A stretch of 64,000 bases of DNA from Acidimicrobiales bacterium (GTDB taxonomy: Bacteria; Actinomycetota; Acidimicrobiia; Acidimicrobiales; Aldehydirespiratoraceae). The stretch is from assembly GCA_029263215.1 (NCBI GenBank), contig JAJCXY010000081.1, forward strand, positions 1-64,000, written 5' to 3'. The position numbers were made by a program, and so were the translations under genes. The notes under the pieces are model-generated. The model saw only the letters and a program-made list of their open reading frames with translations. It had not been told where the DNA came from and did not search any database. The stretch's first letter is position 1, and every line of letters starts with the position of its first letter. Shown here piece by piece: positions 7,142 through 15,629 of this stretch.

Positions 7142-8719
7142 TCAGCCTTCGGCTATGAGCTTGTCGAGCACGAGTTCGGGCTGATCGACCTCGAGTCGCT
7201 GCAGCCAATAGGGGCTCTCGAACAGGGCAAGTAACTCTCCGTCGGAGCGAGCCGCGATGGTGACCCCCGTCATTCCTCTCAGCTTGTCGGCCGACTCCTC
7301 GTCGGTGATCCGTGCTGTGGTCCACGCGCATGGGTTGAGTTCGACGGGGGCACCGAATTCGTTCTCGAGTCTGTGCTGGCAGACATCGAACTGGAGGGGG
7401 CCGACCGCAGCCAAGATCGGTGCCTGGTCGCCCACGCCGGGCTCACGCAGAACCTGCACCACGCCCTCTTCGTCGAGCTGATTGATGCCGGAGCGGAACT
7501 GCTTCGCCCGGGAAGTGTCGGTGGTGCGGGCCACCCGGAAATGACTGGGGGCGAATGCGGGAACGGCCGGCCACTTCACCGGTGAATCGACAAATACGGC
7601 GTCGCCCACTCGAAAGTCGTTGGCGTTGACCAGGCCGACCACGTCGCCGGGATAGGCCTCCTCGACGGTCTCCCGATCACGGCCACTCACCGAGTGGGCG
7701 TATTTTGTGGTGAAGGGTTTGCCGGTGGGGCCGTGAGTCACGACCATTCCTCGTTCGAAGCGGCCTGAACACACGCGCATGAAGGCCACCCGGTCGCGGT
7801 GGGCCTTGTCCATGTTGGCTTGGATCTTGAACACGATCCCCGAGAACGGATCTTCCAGCGGGCGCGGGTTGCCGATCTCGTCGATCCGTGGCGATGGCGA
7901 CGGCACGAGATCGACCATCGCATCGAGGATCAGGCGCACACCGAAGTTGGTGAGAGCTGATCCGAAGAACACCGGCGACAGTTCGCCCGACTCGAAACGT
8001 TTCGACTCGAATTCGCGACCGATCGTGTCGAACAACTCAACGCCCTCTTGCGCTTCGATCCAGAGATCGCCCTCCTCGGCTTCGGCGCGGTGGGCGTCGA
8101 CCACCTCTTCGGGTGCTTCGGATGCGCCGCGGGCGGTGCGGGTGTAGCGGATGAAGTCGCCGCTGGTTCGGTCGATGAGGCCACGAAAGCGTCCACCGTC
8201 GCCCACGGGCCAGCTGATCGGCACCGGTTCGAGGATCAATTGCTCTTCGATCTCGTCGAGCAGAGCGAGCGGATCGAGGGCGGGCCGGTCCCACTTGTTA
8301 ATGAAGGTGACGATCGGGATTTCACGATCGCGGCAGACCTCGAACAGCTTTCGGGTTTGGGCCTCGATGCCCTTGGAACCGTCGAGCACCATGATGGCGG
8401 CATCGGTGGCGGCGAGGACGCGGTAGGTGTCTTCGGAGAAGTCGCGATGGCCGGGCGTGTCGAGCAGGTTGAGGACCCGGTCGCGGTAGGGAAACTGGAG
8501 CACCGTCGACGTGATCGAGATGCCGCGTTGCTGTTCCAGTTCCATCCAATCGGACGTGGCTGAGCGGCCGCCACCCTTGGCCTTCACCGCGCCGGCACCG
8601 GCGGTGAGCACGCCGCCGTAGAGCAGGAATTTTTCGGTGAGAGTGGTTTTGCCCGCGTCGGGATGCGAGATGATGGCGAAGGTGCGCCTGCGGGCGGCCT
8701 CGGAGCGGGGATCATTCAC
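7142..8719 (-). CDS. prfC: Peptide chain release factor 3
   Basis: 525 residues, the normal RF3 length. A translational GTPase that removes RF1/RF2 from the ribosome after peptide release. The G1 loop is SHPDAGKTTLTEKFLL near residue 18. The RF3-typical GAVKAKGG and SDWMELEQQRGISI (switch region) follow, then DTPGHRDFSEDTYR (G3) and FINKWDR (G4, in the FxNKxDR form of RF3). Domain II and the C-terminal RF3-specific domain are complete. It is a single gene facing the MFS transporter; divergent from it is a tiny membrane-protein frame at 8793. Confidence 0.96.
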   Translation of the reverse strand: MNDPRSEAARRRTFAIISHPDAGKTTLTEKFLLYGGVLTAGAGAVKAKGGGRSATSDWMELEQQRGISITSTVLQFPYRDRVLNLLDTPGHRDFSEDTYRVLAATDAAIMVLDGSKGIEAQTRKLFEVCRDREIPIVTFINKWDRPALDPLALLDEIEEQLILEPVPISWPVGDGGRFRGLIDRTSGDFIRYTRTARGASEAPEEVVDAHRAEAEEGDLWIEAQEGVELFDTIGREFESKRFESGELSPVFFGSALTNFGVRLILDAMVDLVPSPSPRIDEIGNPRPLEDPFSGIVFKIQANMDKAHRDRVAFMRVCSGRFERGMVVTHGPTGKPFTTKYAHSVSGRDRETVEEAYPGDVVGLVNANDFRVGDAVFVDSPVKWPAVPAFAPSHFRVARTTDTSRAKQFRSGINQLDEEGVVQVLREPGVGDQAPILAAVGPLQFDVCQHRLENEFGAPVELNPCAWTTARITDEESADKLRGMTGVTIAARSDGELLALFESPYWLQRLEVDQPELVLDKLIAEG

Positions 8720-8792
8720 CCCGACAGTGTGGCGTCTGGAGCCGGTGATCCGACGCCGCTGGGCGAAAGCCTGCTTGGGGTACGGTCGAGCG

Positions 8793-8909
8793 ATGCTATT
8801 CGTGGTGATCTCGGTGGTGTTCGTGTTGGTGACGCTTGTACTGCTGGTGCTCCCTCGCCTCTACGCGCTCAGCCGCAGGACGAAGCGCCGCCCTCCCACC
8901 CAGGGCTGA
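8793..8909 (+). CDS. 38-residue single-span membrane protein
   Basis: ATG at 8793 to TGA at 8909, in the otherwise gene-free gap between prfC and the prenyl synthase. The product starts with one strong membrane span (residues about 2-20: LFVVISVVFVLVTLVLLVL). It ends with a basic tail (PRLYALSRRTKRRPPTQG), so it would sit with its C-terminus in the cytoplasm. No clear ribosome site precedes it (GGTCGAGCG). Partner and function unknown; support is compositional only. Confidence 0.5.
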   Translation: MLFVVISVVFVLVTLVLLVLPRLYALSRRTKRRPPTQG

Positions 8910-8915
8910 TGGCGT

Positions 8916-9962
8916 TCAGACGTCTCGCTCGACGACATAGTTGGCGAGAGAGCGAAGGGCCTCTCGGCTGCCGTTGACATCGGGCAGCGCCTCGATGGCG
9001 GCCATGGCCTCTGCGAGTAGTTGTTCGGTTTCTTGCTCGGACGCTGTGACCGCGCCGGTATCGAGCATCACCTGTTGGATCTCGGCGATATCGGCGTCGG
9101 TGATCTCGCCGCCGACTCGATCGAGCACTCCGAGCTGGGAAGCACTAGCGGCGTCGCGTGCCAGGGCCAACAGCACGGTGGGCTTGCCTTCGCGCAGATC
9201 ATCGCCCACCGGCTTGCCGGTCTTAGCGGTGTCGCCGAAGGCTCCGAGCATGTCGTCGCGTAGCTGGAAGGCGATGCCGAGCGGCATGCCGTGGGCCGCG
9301 AGGTCGTGGTCCAACTCTGATCGACCGGCCAGCGCGGCACCGAGTTGGAGGGGGCGGATGATGGTGTAGCCGGCCGTCTTGTGGCGCATGATCGAGCGGG
9401 CGCCATCGGCGGTGACGTCGCCGCGTGCGGTGCCGATCACGTCGAGGTATTGGCCCATGTTGAGCTCGGTTCGCAAGGTGTCCCAGACCCGATGGACCTC
9501 GGGGTCGGCGCCACCCAACTGGCGGTCGGCCATCACCATCGCGATGTCGCCCACCAATATCGCGGCAGCTTCGCCGAAGCGACGGTCTTCGCCTTGCCAC
9601 CCACCGGCATGGTGACGGGCGATGAAGCGGGCCCACACGGTTGGATTGCCACGGCGGATCGGTGACCCGTCCATCACATCGTCGTGAACCAGGGCAAAGG
9701 CCTGGAGCAACTCGACGGCACAGCACGCGGCGAGGGAATCGGCACCGTCGGGGTCGCCACCGCCGGTGATATAGCCCCAGTGGCAATAGGCCGGCCTGAT
9801 CCGCTTTCCTCCACCGGCGACGAAATCGGCCAGATCACCCAGCGGTGCGTCGAGCGCGGGGTCGAGCTGATGCCAGATGGCGCGCTCCTCCTCGAAGATC
9901 CCAGCCAGCGCCAGATCGACCCGGGAGGCGACGTCGGTGAGCTGGCTCGGAACCGGGTTCAC
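8916..9962 (-). CDS. Polyprenyl (E-type) diphosphate synthase
   Basis: 348 residues from a GTG at 9962 that shares one base with the xseB stop. It condenses isopentenyl diphosphate onto an allylic diphosphate. Seen are GGGKRIRP, the first Asp-rich motif DDVMD in HDDVMDGSPIRRGNPT, the Lys in MRHKTAGYT, and the second Asp-rich motif QLRDDMLGAFGD. The residue before the first DDxxD does not let me fix chain length with confidence (GGPP or longer). It lies directly after xseA-xseB, the same order as xseB-ispA in E. coli. Products could feed menaquinone, carotenoids or cell-wall lipid. Confidence 0.9.
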   Translation of the reverse strand: MNPVPSQLTDVASRVDLALAGIFEEERAIWHQLDPALDAPLGDLADFVAGGGKRIRPAYCHWGYITGGGDPDGADSLAACCAVELLQAFALVHDDVMDGSPIRRGNPTVWARFIARHHAGGWQGEDRRFGEAAAILVGDIAMVMADRQLGGADPEVHRVWDTLRTELNMGQYLDVIGTARGDVTADGARSIMRHKTAGYTIIRPLQLGAALAGRSELDHDLAAHGMPLGIAFQLRDDMLGAFGDTAKTGKPVGDDLREGKPTVLLALARDAASASQLGVLDRVGGEITDADIAEIQQVMLDTGAVTASEQETEQLLAEAMAAIEALPDVNGSREALRSLANYVVERDV

Positions 9963-10228
9963 TAGTCGGCGTCCTCAGCGAAGAGGGAGTGGTCGGCTTC
10001 GGACGTTTCGCCGGGTTCGTCGGCGACCTCGTCGAGTGAGGCCACCACCCGTTCCACCTGAATGCGGGCCGCGCCGATCCGATCTCGACAGAGCTGGATG
10101 AGGGTGGATGCCCGCTCGACCTTCGTGGCGAGCACATCGATGTCGAGATCGTCGTCCTCGAGGTCGTCGAGGATCTTTTCGAGTTCGGTCATCGCCCCGG
10201 CGTAGCCGATCTCTTCGTGGTCAGTCAT
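9962..10228 (-). CDS. xseB: Exodeoxyribonuclease VII small subunit
   Basis: 88 residues. Start ATG at 10228 gives an 8-base overlap with xseA and fits the family's usual 60-90 residues; a longer frame upstream is the shadow of xseA. The family pattern is present: YAGAMTELEKILDDLE, then LATKVERASTLIQLCRDRI, an acidic helical hairpin. It assembles in several copies on XseA to degrade single-stranded DNA. The C-terminus is an unusually long acidic tail (EPGETSEADHSLFAED). Confidence 0.92.
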   Translation of the reverse strand: MTDHEEIGYAGAMTELEKILDDLEDDDLDIDVLATKVERASTLIQLCRDRIGAARIQVERVVASLDEVADEPGETSEADHSLFAEDAD

Positions 10229-11600
10229 CGGACTCGGTCTCCTTGTGATCGCCGAGCGGTTGCCCGCCAGCGATGTCGGTGAGGGTAGTGGTGAGGGCGC
10301 CATCGGCGACCTGGGTGACCAGGGCATCGCCTACGGCCACACTGTCGACCGATCGCACCACCGTGCCGTCGGCGGTGCGAGTGATGGACCAGCCGCGCGC
10401 GAGGGCCATCGCCGGATCGAGGGCCCGGACTCGAGCCGAGGCGGCGTCGACCCTCCGGTCGGCGGTGCGTAGGGCGTGGCGACGGGCCAGGTCGATACGC
10501 GCGACTGCCCTGTCGAGTTGGGAGCGCGCCCCGGAGTCGGCTCTCCCCGCCCTTCGGCGCAGGCGGTTGGATGCATCGGTGAGTTTTGTGTCGGCCCGAC
10601 TGAGAGCACCCGAACCGACAGTGATGACACTGCGACGCGTGACATCGACCCGGTGTTGGGCGGCGCCGATCGCCCGTCGACTCTGGTGGACGAGCGATGT
10701 CTCGTGGTCGGTCAACCGATCGAGCCAGCGGACGACGACCTCCACCACCGCCTGGGCGGCTGCGGTGGGCGTGGTGTGAGCGCTGTGGGCCACCTCGTCG
10801 GCGACCGACCGGTCGATGTCGTGGCCGACGCCGGTGAAGACGGCAACAGGAGCATGAGCTATAGAGTGGGCGACAGCACTGTGGTCGAAGACCGCCAGAT
10901 CGGTCTTCGAGCCACCGCCTCGAGCCACGATCAGAACATCGATGGCGGCGTCGCAGGCCGCCGTGATCGCAGCTGGGATCGAACGCTCGGCGCCGAGACC
11001 CTGCACGGCGGTGTCGACCTCCACGAGGGTGAAGGCCAGCCCGCTGCGTTCGAAGACGGTGGTGATGTCGGCATGGGCGGCACTGCCGATGGAGGTGACG
11101 ATCCCGACGCGCAGAGGCACCGGCGGCAAGCCCCGTGCCGCATTGGATCTCAGCAGGCCGTCGGCGGCCAGTTCGCGTAGGAGGGCCTCGCGTTCCGCGG
11201 CCATGACCCCGAGGGTGTACGTGGGATCGATGGCAGACATGCGAAGCTGCATGCGGCCTTGGGGCGGGTAGTAGTCGACGGTGCCCTGGATACGGACCCG
11301 CACACCGTCGATCATCCGGATCGGGTCGCCGTGGCGTTTGAGGAGGCGGTTGACGCGATCTCGGTTGTCGCGAAACAGCACCACCGGCACGGTTGCCACC
11401 GCGGCGGCGCCCGACTCTTCGGCCGGTTCGACGAGATCGAAGTAGACGTGTCCGTTGCGGCTGCGGGAGATGCCCCTGATCTCGCCCTCGACCCAGACGC
11501 CGTAGGGCATGGCCTGTTCGAGCGCGGAGCGGATGACAACTCCGAGTTCGCTTACCGAGAGTGTCTGATCGTCCACCGCTTCGACGGTAGTCGGCTCCAC
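10221..11600 (-). CDS. xseA: Exodeoxyribonuclease VII large subunit
   Basis: 459 residues, normal length. Domain order: an N-terminal OB-fold (SELGVVIRSALEQAMPYGVWVEGEIRGISRSRNGHVYFDL), then the catalytic core with VGIVTSIGSAAHADI, LIVARGGGSKTDLAVFD and AVFTGVGHDIDRSVADEVA. After that comes a long helical/coiled-coil region and a C-terminal ALARGWSITR strand. It cuts single-stranded DNA from both ends with XseB. The catalytic core normally reads TSxxGAAxxD; here it is TSIGSAAHAD, a mild change. First gene of the xseA-xseB-prenyl synthase operon. Confidence 0.95.
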   Translation of the reverse strand: MEPTTVEAVDDQTLSVSELGVVIRSALEQAMPYGVWVEGEIRGISRSRNGHVYFDLVEPAEESGAAAVATVPVVLFRDNRDRVNRLLKRHGDPIRMIDGVRVRIQGTVDYYPPQGRMQLRMSAIDPTYTLGVMAAEREALLRELAADGLLRSNAARGLPPVPLRVGIVTSIGSAAHADITTVFERSGLAFTLVEVDTAVQGLGAERSIPAAITAACDAAIDVLIVARGGGSKTDLAVFDHSAVAHSIAHAPVAVFTGVGHDIDRSVADEVAHSAHTTPTAAAQAVVEVVVRWLDRLTDHETSLVHQSRRAIGAAQHRVDVTRRSVITVGSGALSRADTKLTDASNRLRRRAGRADSGARSQLDRAVARIDLARRHALRTADRRVDAASARVRALDPAMALARGWSITRTADGTVVRSVDSVAVGDALVTQVADGALTTTLTDIAGGQPLGDHKETESDD

Positions 11601-11606
11601 TGACAG

Positions 11607-12794
11607 CTACGACGCGTCGGCTGCCTCGACATCCTCGCGACGGATTCCGAGCACAAAGAGGATCGCGTCGAGATACGGCACCGAAAGGGCGGTGTCGGCC
11701 GCCGCCGCGACCACCGGTTTGGCGTTGAACGCGATGCCCAGCCCGGCGGTGTTGAGCATGTCGAGATCGTTGGCACCGTCGCCGACGGCCACCGTCTGCT
11801 CGAGTGGGATGCCGGCCTCTGCCGCGATCTCGACGAGGAGGGCCGCCTTGCGTTCCCGGTCGAGTACCTCCCCCACGAGGTTCCCGGTCAAGACTCCGTC
11901 CACCTCCTCGAGCACGTTGGCATGAGCGATGTGGATCCCGAGGTCGTCTCGTAGTCGATCGGTGAACACCGTGAACCCACCTGAGACGATCGCCACCACA
12001 TAACCCAAGCGGCGCAGGGTTCGGGTGAATGTGCGGGCGCCGGGGGTGTAGCGAAGCTTGGCCCAGGCCCGATCGACCGCCGCGGTCTCCAGCCCGGCAA
12101 GGAGACGCACCCGTTGGTGCAGAGCGGTCTCGAAGTCGAGAGCGCCTTCCATTGCGGCTCTGGTGATGGCGTGCACTTCCTCCAGACAACCGGCTTCGGC
12201 GGCGAGAAGGTCGATGACCTCGTCCTGGATCAGGGTTGAGTCGACGTCGAGCACCACTAGACGCTTGGCGCGGCGTCCGAGCCCCTCACGCTGGATCGCC
12301 ACGTCGAGACCGGACTGTGAGGAGGCCGCCCCGAGAAGGTTTGCTCTCAGCTTGTCTTCATCGCCTTCGCGAACGAGCAGCTCGTAGCTCATCACGGGAT
12401 AACTCGACAGTCGGAAGATACGGTCGATGTTGGCGCCCGCGTCGGCGATGGCCCTGGTGGCGTCGGCCAACTCCCTCGGGTCGAGTTTGGGACCGAGCAG
12501 GGTGACGACGTGGCCCATCGGACGGGGAGTGGCGGTGCTCGACACGACATCGAAATCGACATCGAGGTCCTCCTGCCAGCCCCACAGCAGAACAGCCTTG
12601 AGGAGGTCGTGACCGCGAGGGACTTCCACTGCCATGCCGAGGGTGATGCGGTCTCGGATGACGATCTGCTCGATGTCGTGGACGTCGGCGTCGGCTGCCG
12701 CCAGCACCTCCAACAGGCCGGCCGTTATGCCGGGATGGTCGCGTCCGGTGACGCGAACGAGAACCGTCTGCTGGTCGTTACCGAGGGCGGCCAC
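11607..12794 (-). CDS. serB: Phosphoserine phosphatase with two N-terminal ACT domains
   Basis: 395 residues. Catalyses the last step of serine synthesis, phosphoserine to serine. Residues about 10-80 (VLVRVTGRDHPGITAGLLEVL) and 95-165 are ACT regulatory domains, as in mycobacterial SerB2, so serine feedback is likely. The HAD core starts at VVLDVDSTLIQDE with nucleophile D183 and acid D185. Next come IVSGGFTVFTDRL and the GDGANDLDMLNTAGLGIAFNAKP block that holds Mg and closes the site. It lies only 6 bases before xseA in the same direction, so the two may share a transcript. Confidence 0.95.
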   Translation of the reverse strand: MAALGNDQQTVLVRVTGRDHPGITAGLLEVLAAADADVHDIEQIVIRDRITLGMAVEVPRGHDLLKAVLLWGWQEDLDVDFDVVSSTATPRPMGHVVTLLGPKLDPRELADATRAIADAGANIDRIFRLSSYPVMSYELLVREGDEDKLRANLLGAASSQSGLDVAIQREGLGRRAKRLVVLDVDSTLIQDEVIDLLAAEAGCLEEVHAITRAAMEGALDFETALHQRVRLLAGLETAAVDRAWAKLRYTPGARTFTRTLRRLGYVVAIVSGGFTVFTDRLRDDLGIHIAHANVLEEVDGVLTGNLVGEVLDRERKAALLVEIAAEAGIPLEQTVAVGDGANDLDMLNTAGLGIAFNAKPVVAAAADTALSVPYLDAILFVLGIRREDVEAADAS

Positions 12795-12813
12795 GGGGCC
12801 ATCCTACGGCCCG

Positions 12814-13566
12814 CTACTTCCAAGCGAAGACCGGTTGCTCGTAGTGATCGACGCGGGTGGAACGACCCTCGTAGGCGACGGAGCGGAATTGGTAGAGCAC
12901 CGCCCCGGTGGGGGCATGGATCAGATCGCCGCCGAGGGGAACCTGGATCACCGGCCGATCGCTCTCCGGGATCTCCACGAAACGAGGGGAGTCGGCTCGA
13001 ATCAGTTCTCGAATGGAGACGTGGTGGACCGAAGCGACCTCCTCGGGATTGGCTACAGGTGTCGCCCCGACGCCCGCCCAGAAGACGAAAGGCGTGATGA
13101 CGTAGCCCGACCGCGTCGGGTAGTCGTCGAGTTGTCCGAGCAGGGCATCGGCCCCGAGCACCAGCCCGATCTCCTCCTCGATTTCCCGCTTCGCCGCCTC
13201 CAGCGCCGACTCGCCGTCGTCTAATCGGCCCCCCGGCAGGGCCCACTGACCAGGGTGGTCGCTGAGATGGGAAACCCGGCGGGTGAGAAGGAAGGCTGCC
13301 CCTCCGGCGGTGCCTTCGATCGTGCCGGTGAACTCATCGGTGTTCTTCAGGCCGGGGATGGTGTCGAGCACGCGCTGGCGTTCGGCGGCATCCATGTTGC
13401 CGACGCGTTCGTCGTGACCGTGGAGTTCGGCATCGCTGTCGGTGATGATCACACTGACCGCGGCCCGACGGCGGCCTTCGGTGGGATGCCTCCTCACCTC
13501 ATGGGTGCTGAGGTGGAGGCGTAACCGGTCGCGGAGCGCGACGTCGTAGATGATGTCGGTGGTCAT
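12814..13566 (-). CDS. NUDIX hydrolase (CoA pyrophosphatase-like)
   Basis: 250 residues. The NUDIX box is intact: GGRLDDGES, then REIEEEIG, matching Gx5Ex7REUxEExGU. It is preceded by HPGQWALPGG. The context (SHLSDHPGQWALPGGR) and later residues resemble the NudL/CoA pyrophosphatase group, but the extra CoA signature is not clear. It hydrolyses a nucleoside-diphosphate-linked substrate. N-terminal 70 residues are family-atypical. The stop is about 20 bases before serB on the same strand. Confidence 0.82.
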   Translation of the reverse strand: MTTDIIYDVALRDRLRLHLSTHEVRRHPTEGRRRAAVSVIITDSDAELHGHDERVGNMDAAERQRVLDTIPGLKNTDEFTGTIEGTAGGAAFLLTRRVSHLSDHPGQWALPGGRLDDGESALEAAKREIEEEIGLVLGADALLGQLDDYPTRSGYVITPFVFWAGVGATPVANPEEVASVHHVSIRELIRADSPRFVEIPESDRPVIQVPLGGDLIHAPTGAVLYQFRSVAYEGRSTRVDHYEQPVFAWK

Positions 13567-13583
13567 GGCGGCAGAAGCCGACG

Positions 13584-14594
13584 CTACAGCTCAGGCTCCC
13601 AATCCGCGAAGGTGTCGACCATCAGGTTCACATCCGGACCGAGCGGATAGAGGATCGGTTGGGTGCAGCCGCTGCGGATGTAGTGGGTGACCTGATCGCG
13701 GCATTCGTCGGGGGTGCCCGCGGCACAGATCATCTGCACGATCTCATCGGGCACCAGCTTCGATGCCTTCAGGACCTGCTCGGGGCTGGCCGGCCAGGTG
13801 AGCACCTCGCCGACCTTGTCGAGAAGCTCCTGCGGTACGCCCGACGCCTTCATGATGTGAGGCTGCTGGCCGAGGTACTGGGTGACCATCAGGCGCGCCC
13901 CGTCGATCGCCACCTGGCGGTCGTTGTCGACCGAGCAGACGATCAGTTGGGGACGTTCGAGGTCGTCGACCGAACGGCCCGACTTGGCTGCGCCGTCGGC
14001 CAAGGCGTTCATGGCCCGCTCGTTGTAGTCGGCCGACACGAGATAGTTGAGCACGACGCCGTCGCCGATTTCGCCGGTGAGTTCCATCATCTTCATCCCG
14101 GTGGCGCCGATGTAGATCGGCACATCCTTCACGCGGCGTTCTTGGTACATGTAGTCGAGCTCGACTCCGTCGAGATGCACGAAGTCGCCGTCCATGGTGA
14201 CCGTCTCGTTGCTGAGAAGCGCACGCACTGCGGTGACGATCTCTCGTATCGCTCGCAATGGTTTGACCCGGTTGACCCCCACCTTGGTGGCCAGTGGTTC
14301 CCACCAGGCGCCGATACCGAGAATGATACGCCCCGGGGCGAGATCGTCGAGGGTGGAGAAGGTTGAGGCGAGCCGAGCCGGGTTGCGGGTCCAGCAATCG
14401 ACCACACCGCTGCCAATCTTCACCCGATCGGTGGTGGCTGCGAACGCGGCCATCGGAATGATGGCATCTCGCACCAGGCGAGAATCCGCCTGCCAGATCG
14501 CATCGAATCCCTTCGACTCGGCGTACTGGGCGTGCGCCATTGCGTCGGGGATGGTGTGGGCATCCTGGAGGTACATGGCAACGGATTGGCTCAT
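13584..14594 (-). CDS. LLM-class F420/flavin-dependent oxidoreductase
   Basis: 336 residues with the luciferase-like TIM barrel: [57 protein letters not shown] and [27 protein letters not shown]. The last block resembles methylene-tetrahydromethanopterin reductase and other F420 enzymes. It would do hydride transfer using reduced F420 or FMN. Its ATG overlaps the stop of the SsnA-like gene (ATGA), so it is the last gene of the five-gene minus-strand operon. Its role in the heterocycle island may be ring reduction or ring oxygenation; this is inference. Confidence 0.85.
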   Translation of the reverse strand: MSQSVAMYLQDAHTIPDAMAHAQYAESKGFDAIWQADSRLVRDAIIPMAAFAATTDRVKIGSGVVDCWTRNPARLASTFSTLDDLAPGRIILGIGAWWEPLATKVGVNRVKPLRAIREIVTAVRALLSNETVTMDGDFVHLDGVELDYMYQERRVKDVPIYIGATGMKMMELTGEIGDGVVLNYLVSADYNERAMNALADGAAKSGRSVDDLERPQLIVCSVDNDRQVAIDGARLMVTQYLGQQPHIMKASGVPQELLDKVGEVLTWPASPEQVLKASKLVPDEIVQMICAAGTPDECRDQVTHYIRSGCTQPILYPLGPDVNLMVDTFADWEPEL

Positions 14595-15625
14595 GGCTCG
14601 ATCTCCTCGAGTCGTCGGAACATCTTCTGGGCGGCCTCAGAGGCCTTGGTTCGGATCTCGTCGCCATCGACGAGGGTGGGCAGGCCGTCCTCCCAGACGG
14701 TCTCACCGTCGATCTGCACCTCAAGGGGGGAAGTGCCGGGGGTGAAGGCCAGCCACCAAGGGTCGTCGGATTCGGCGGCCCACACCACCCGGTCCTGGCG
14801 TGCCGCAGGCATGAGGTCCCAGCCGGTGGCGAGCCACGACCAGGCAAGGTCGGGGGTGGCGGTTACGTCGGTGGTTCGACTCGAGACGTAGGCGAGGCGA
14901 AACTCCTCGAGCATGTCGGCGCCGATGCCGTCGGTGCCGAGTGCCACGGGGTTGTCGAAGCGGGCGGGATCGCCGTAGCCGACCGAATTGTTCATGTTGG
15001 AGCGGGGGTTGTGCACCAGGGTGCCCCGGAGGCCGTGATCGTTGGGCAAGTGCACGCCGTGGATCAGCAGCCAATCGTCGTCGCTGTAGGGGAGGAGACG
15101 TTCCCAGGTGTCGCCCTCACCCTCGGCGACGTGCACGTGGACGCCGACGCCGTGATTGCCGGCGATCTCCGCCGCCGCGGCAAGGGTGTCGTCGGAGCAG
15201 GTGAACGCGGCATGCAGGCCCACGTATCCCTCACCGTCTCCGTCGCCCAGGTAGCGGTCGTTTTCGGCAAGTCCGGCGGCTGCCCCCTCGGGACCGTGCC
15301 GGTCGGTGACCCCGTAGGCGCACGACACTCGCACCCCCACCTCGTCGCAGGCATCGGCGATGACGGTGAGCGAACCTTCGATGGCGTTTGGTGATTCGTG
15401 GTGGTCGATGATCGCGGTGCAGCCCCGCTCGAGTGCTTCGAGCGCGCCGAGCTTGGCGCACCATTCGATGGTCTCCAGATCCAGCGCCCGGTCGAGGCGC
15501 CACCACACGAGTTCGAGAATGTCGAGGAAAGTTTCGGGGGTGCGCGGAGGGGCCGGCATGCCTCGGGCGAGGCCTGAGTAGAGGTGGTGGTGCGAGCAGA
15601 CGAGGCCCGGTGTGGAGACGGTCAT
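14591..15625 (-). CDS. SsnA-like amidohydrolase
   Basis: 344 residues from ATG 15625, 4 bases after the molybdenum enzyme stop; a GTG at 15655 would give 10 more residues. It has the metal-binding [15 protein letters not shown] and the SsnA-specific runs [22 protein letters not shown] and [11 protein letters not shown]. Next are the metal-site [16 protein letters not shown] and [14 protein letters not shown]. SsnA proteins are metal-dependent deaminase-fold enzymes found beside selenium/molybdenum hydroxylases, as here. The N-terminal beta-sandwich strands seen in most relatives (about 440 residues) are missing, so this copy is short. Substrate unproved, probably an amino- or oxo-substituted N-heterocycle. 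Confidence 0.82.
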   Translation of the reverse strand: MTVSTPGLVCSHHHLYSGLARGMPAPPRTPETFLDILELVWWRLDRALDLETIEWCAKLGALEALERGCTAIIDHHESPNAIEGSLTVIADACDEVGVRVSCAYGVTDRHGPEGAAAGLAENDRYLGDGDGEGYVGLHAAFTCSDDTLAAAAEIAGNHGVGVHVHVAEGEGDTWERLLPYSDDDWLLIHGVHLPNDHGLRGTLVHNPRSNMNNSVGYGDPARFDNPVALGTDGIGADMLEEFRLAYVSSRTTDVTATPDLAWSWLATGWDLMPAARQDRVVWAAESDDPWWLAFTPGTSPLEVQIDGETVWEDGLPTLVDGDEIRTKASEAAQKMFRRLEEIEP

Positions 15626-15629
15626 CGGA

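Noticed and set aside
10225-12189. 654-codon open frame on the minus strand across xseA and serB
   Set aside because: Arg/Gly/His-rich shadow of two real genes in the same direction but a different frame; no domain.
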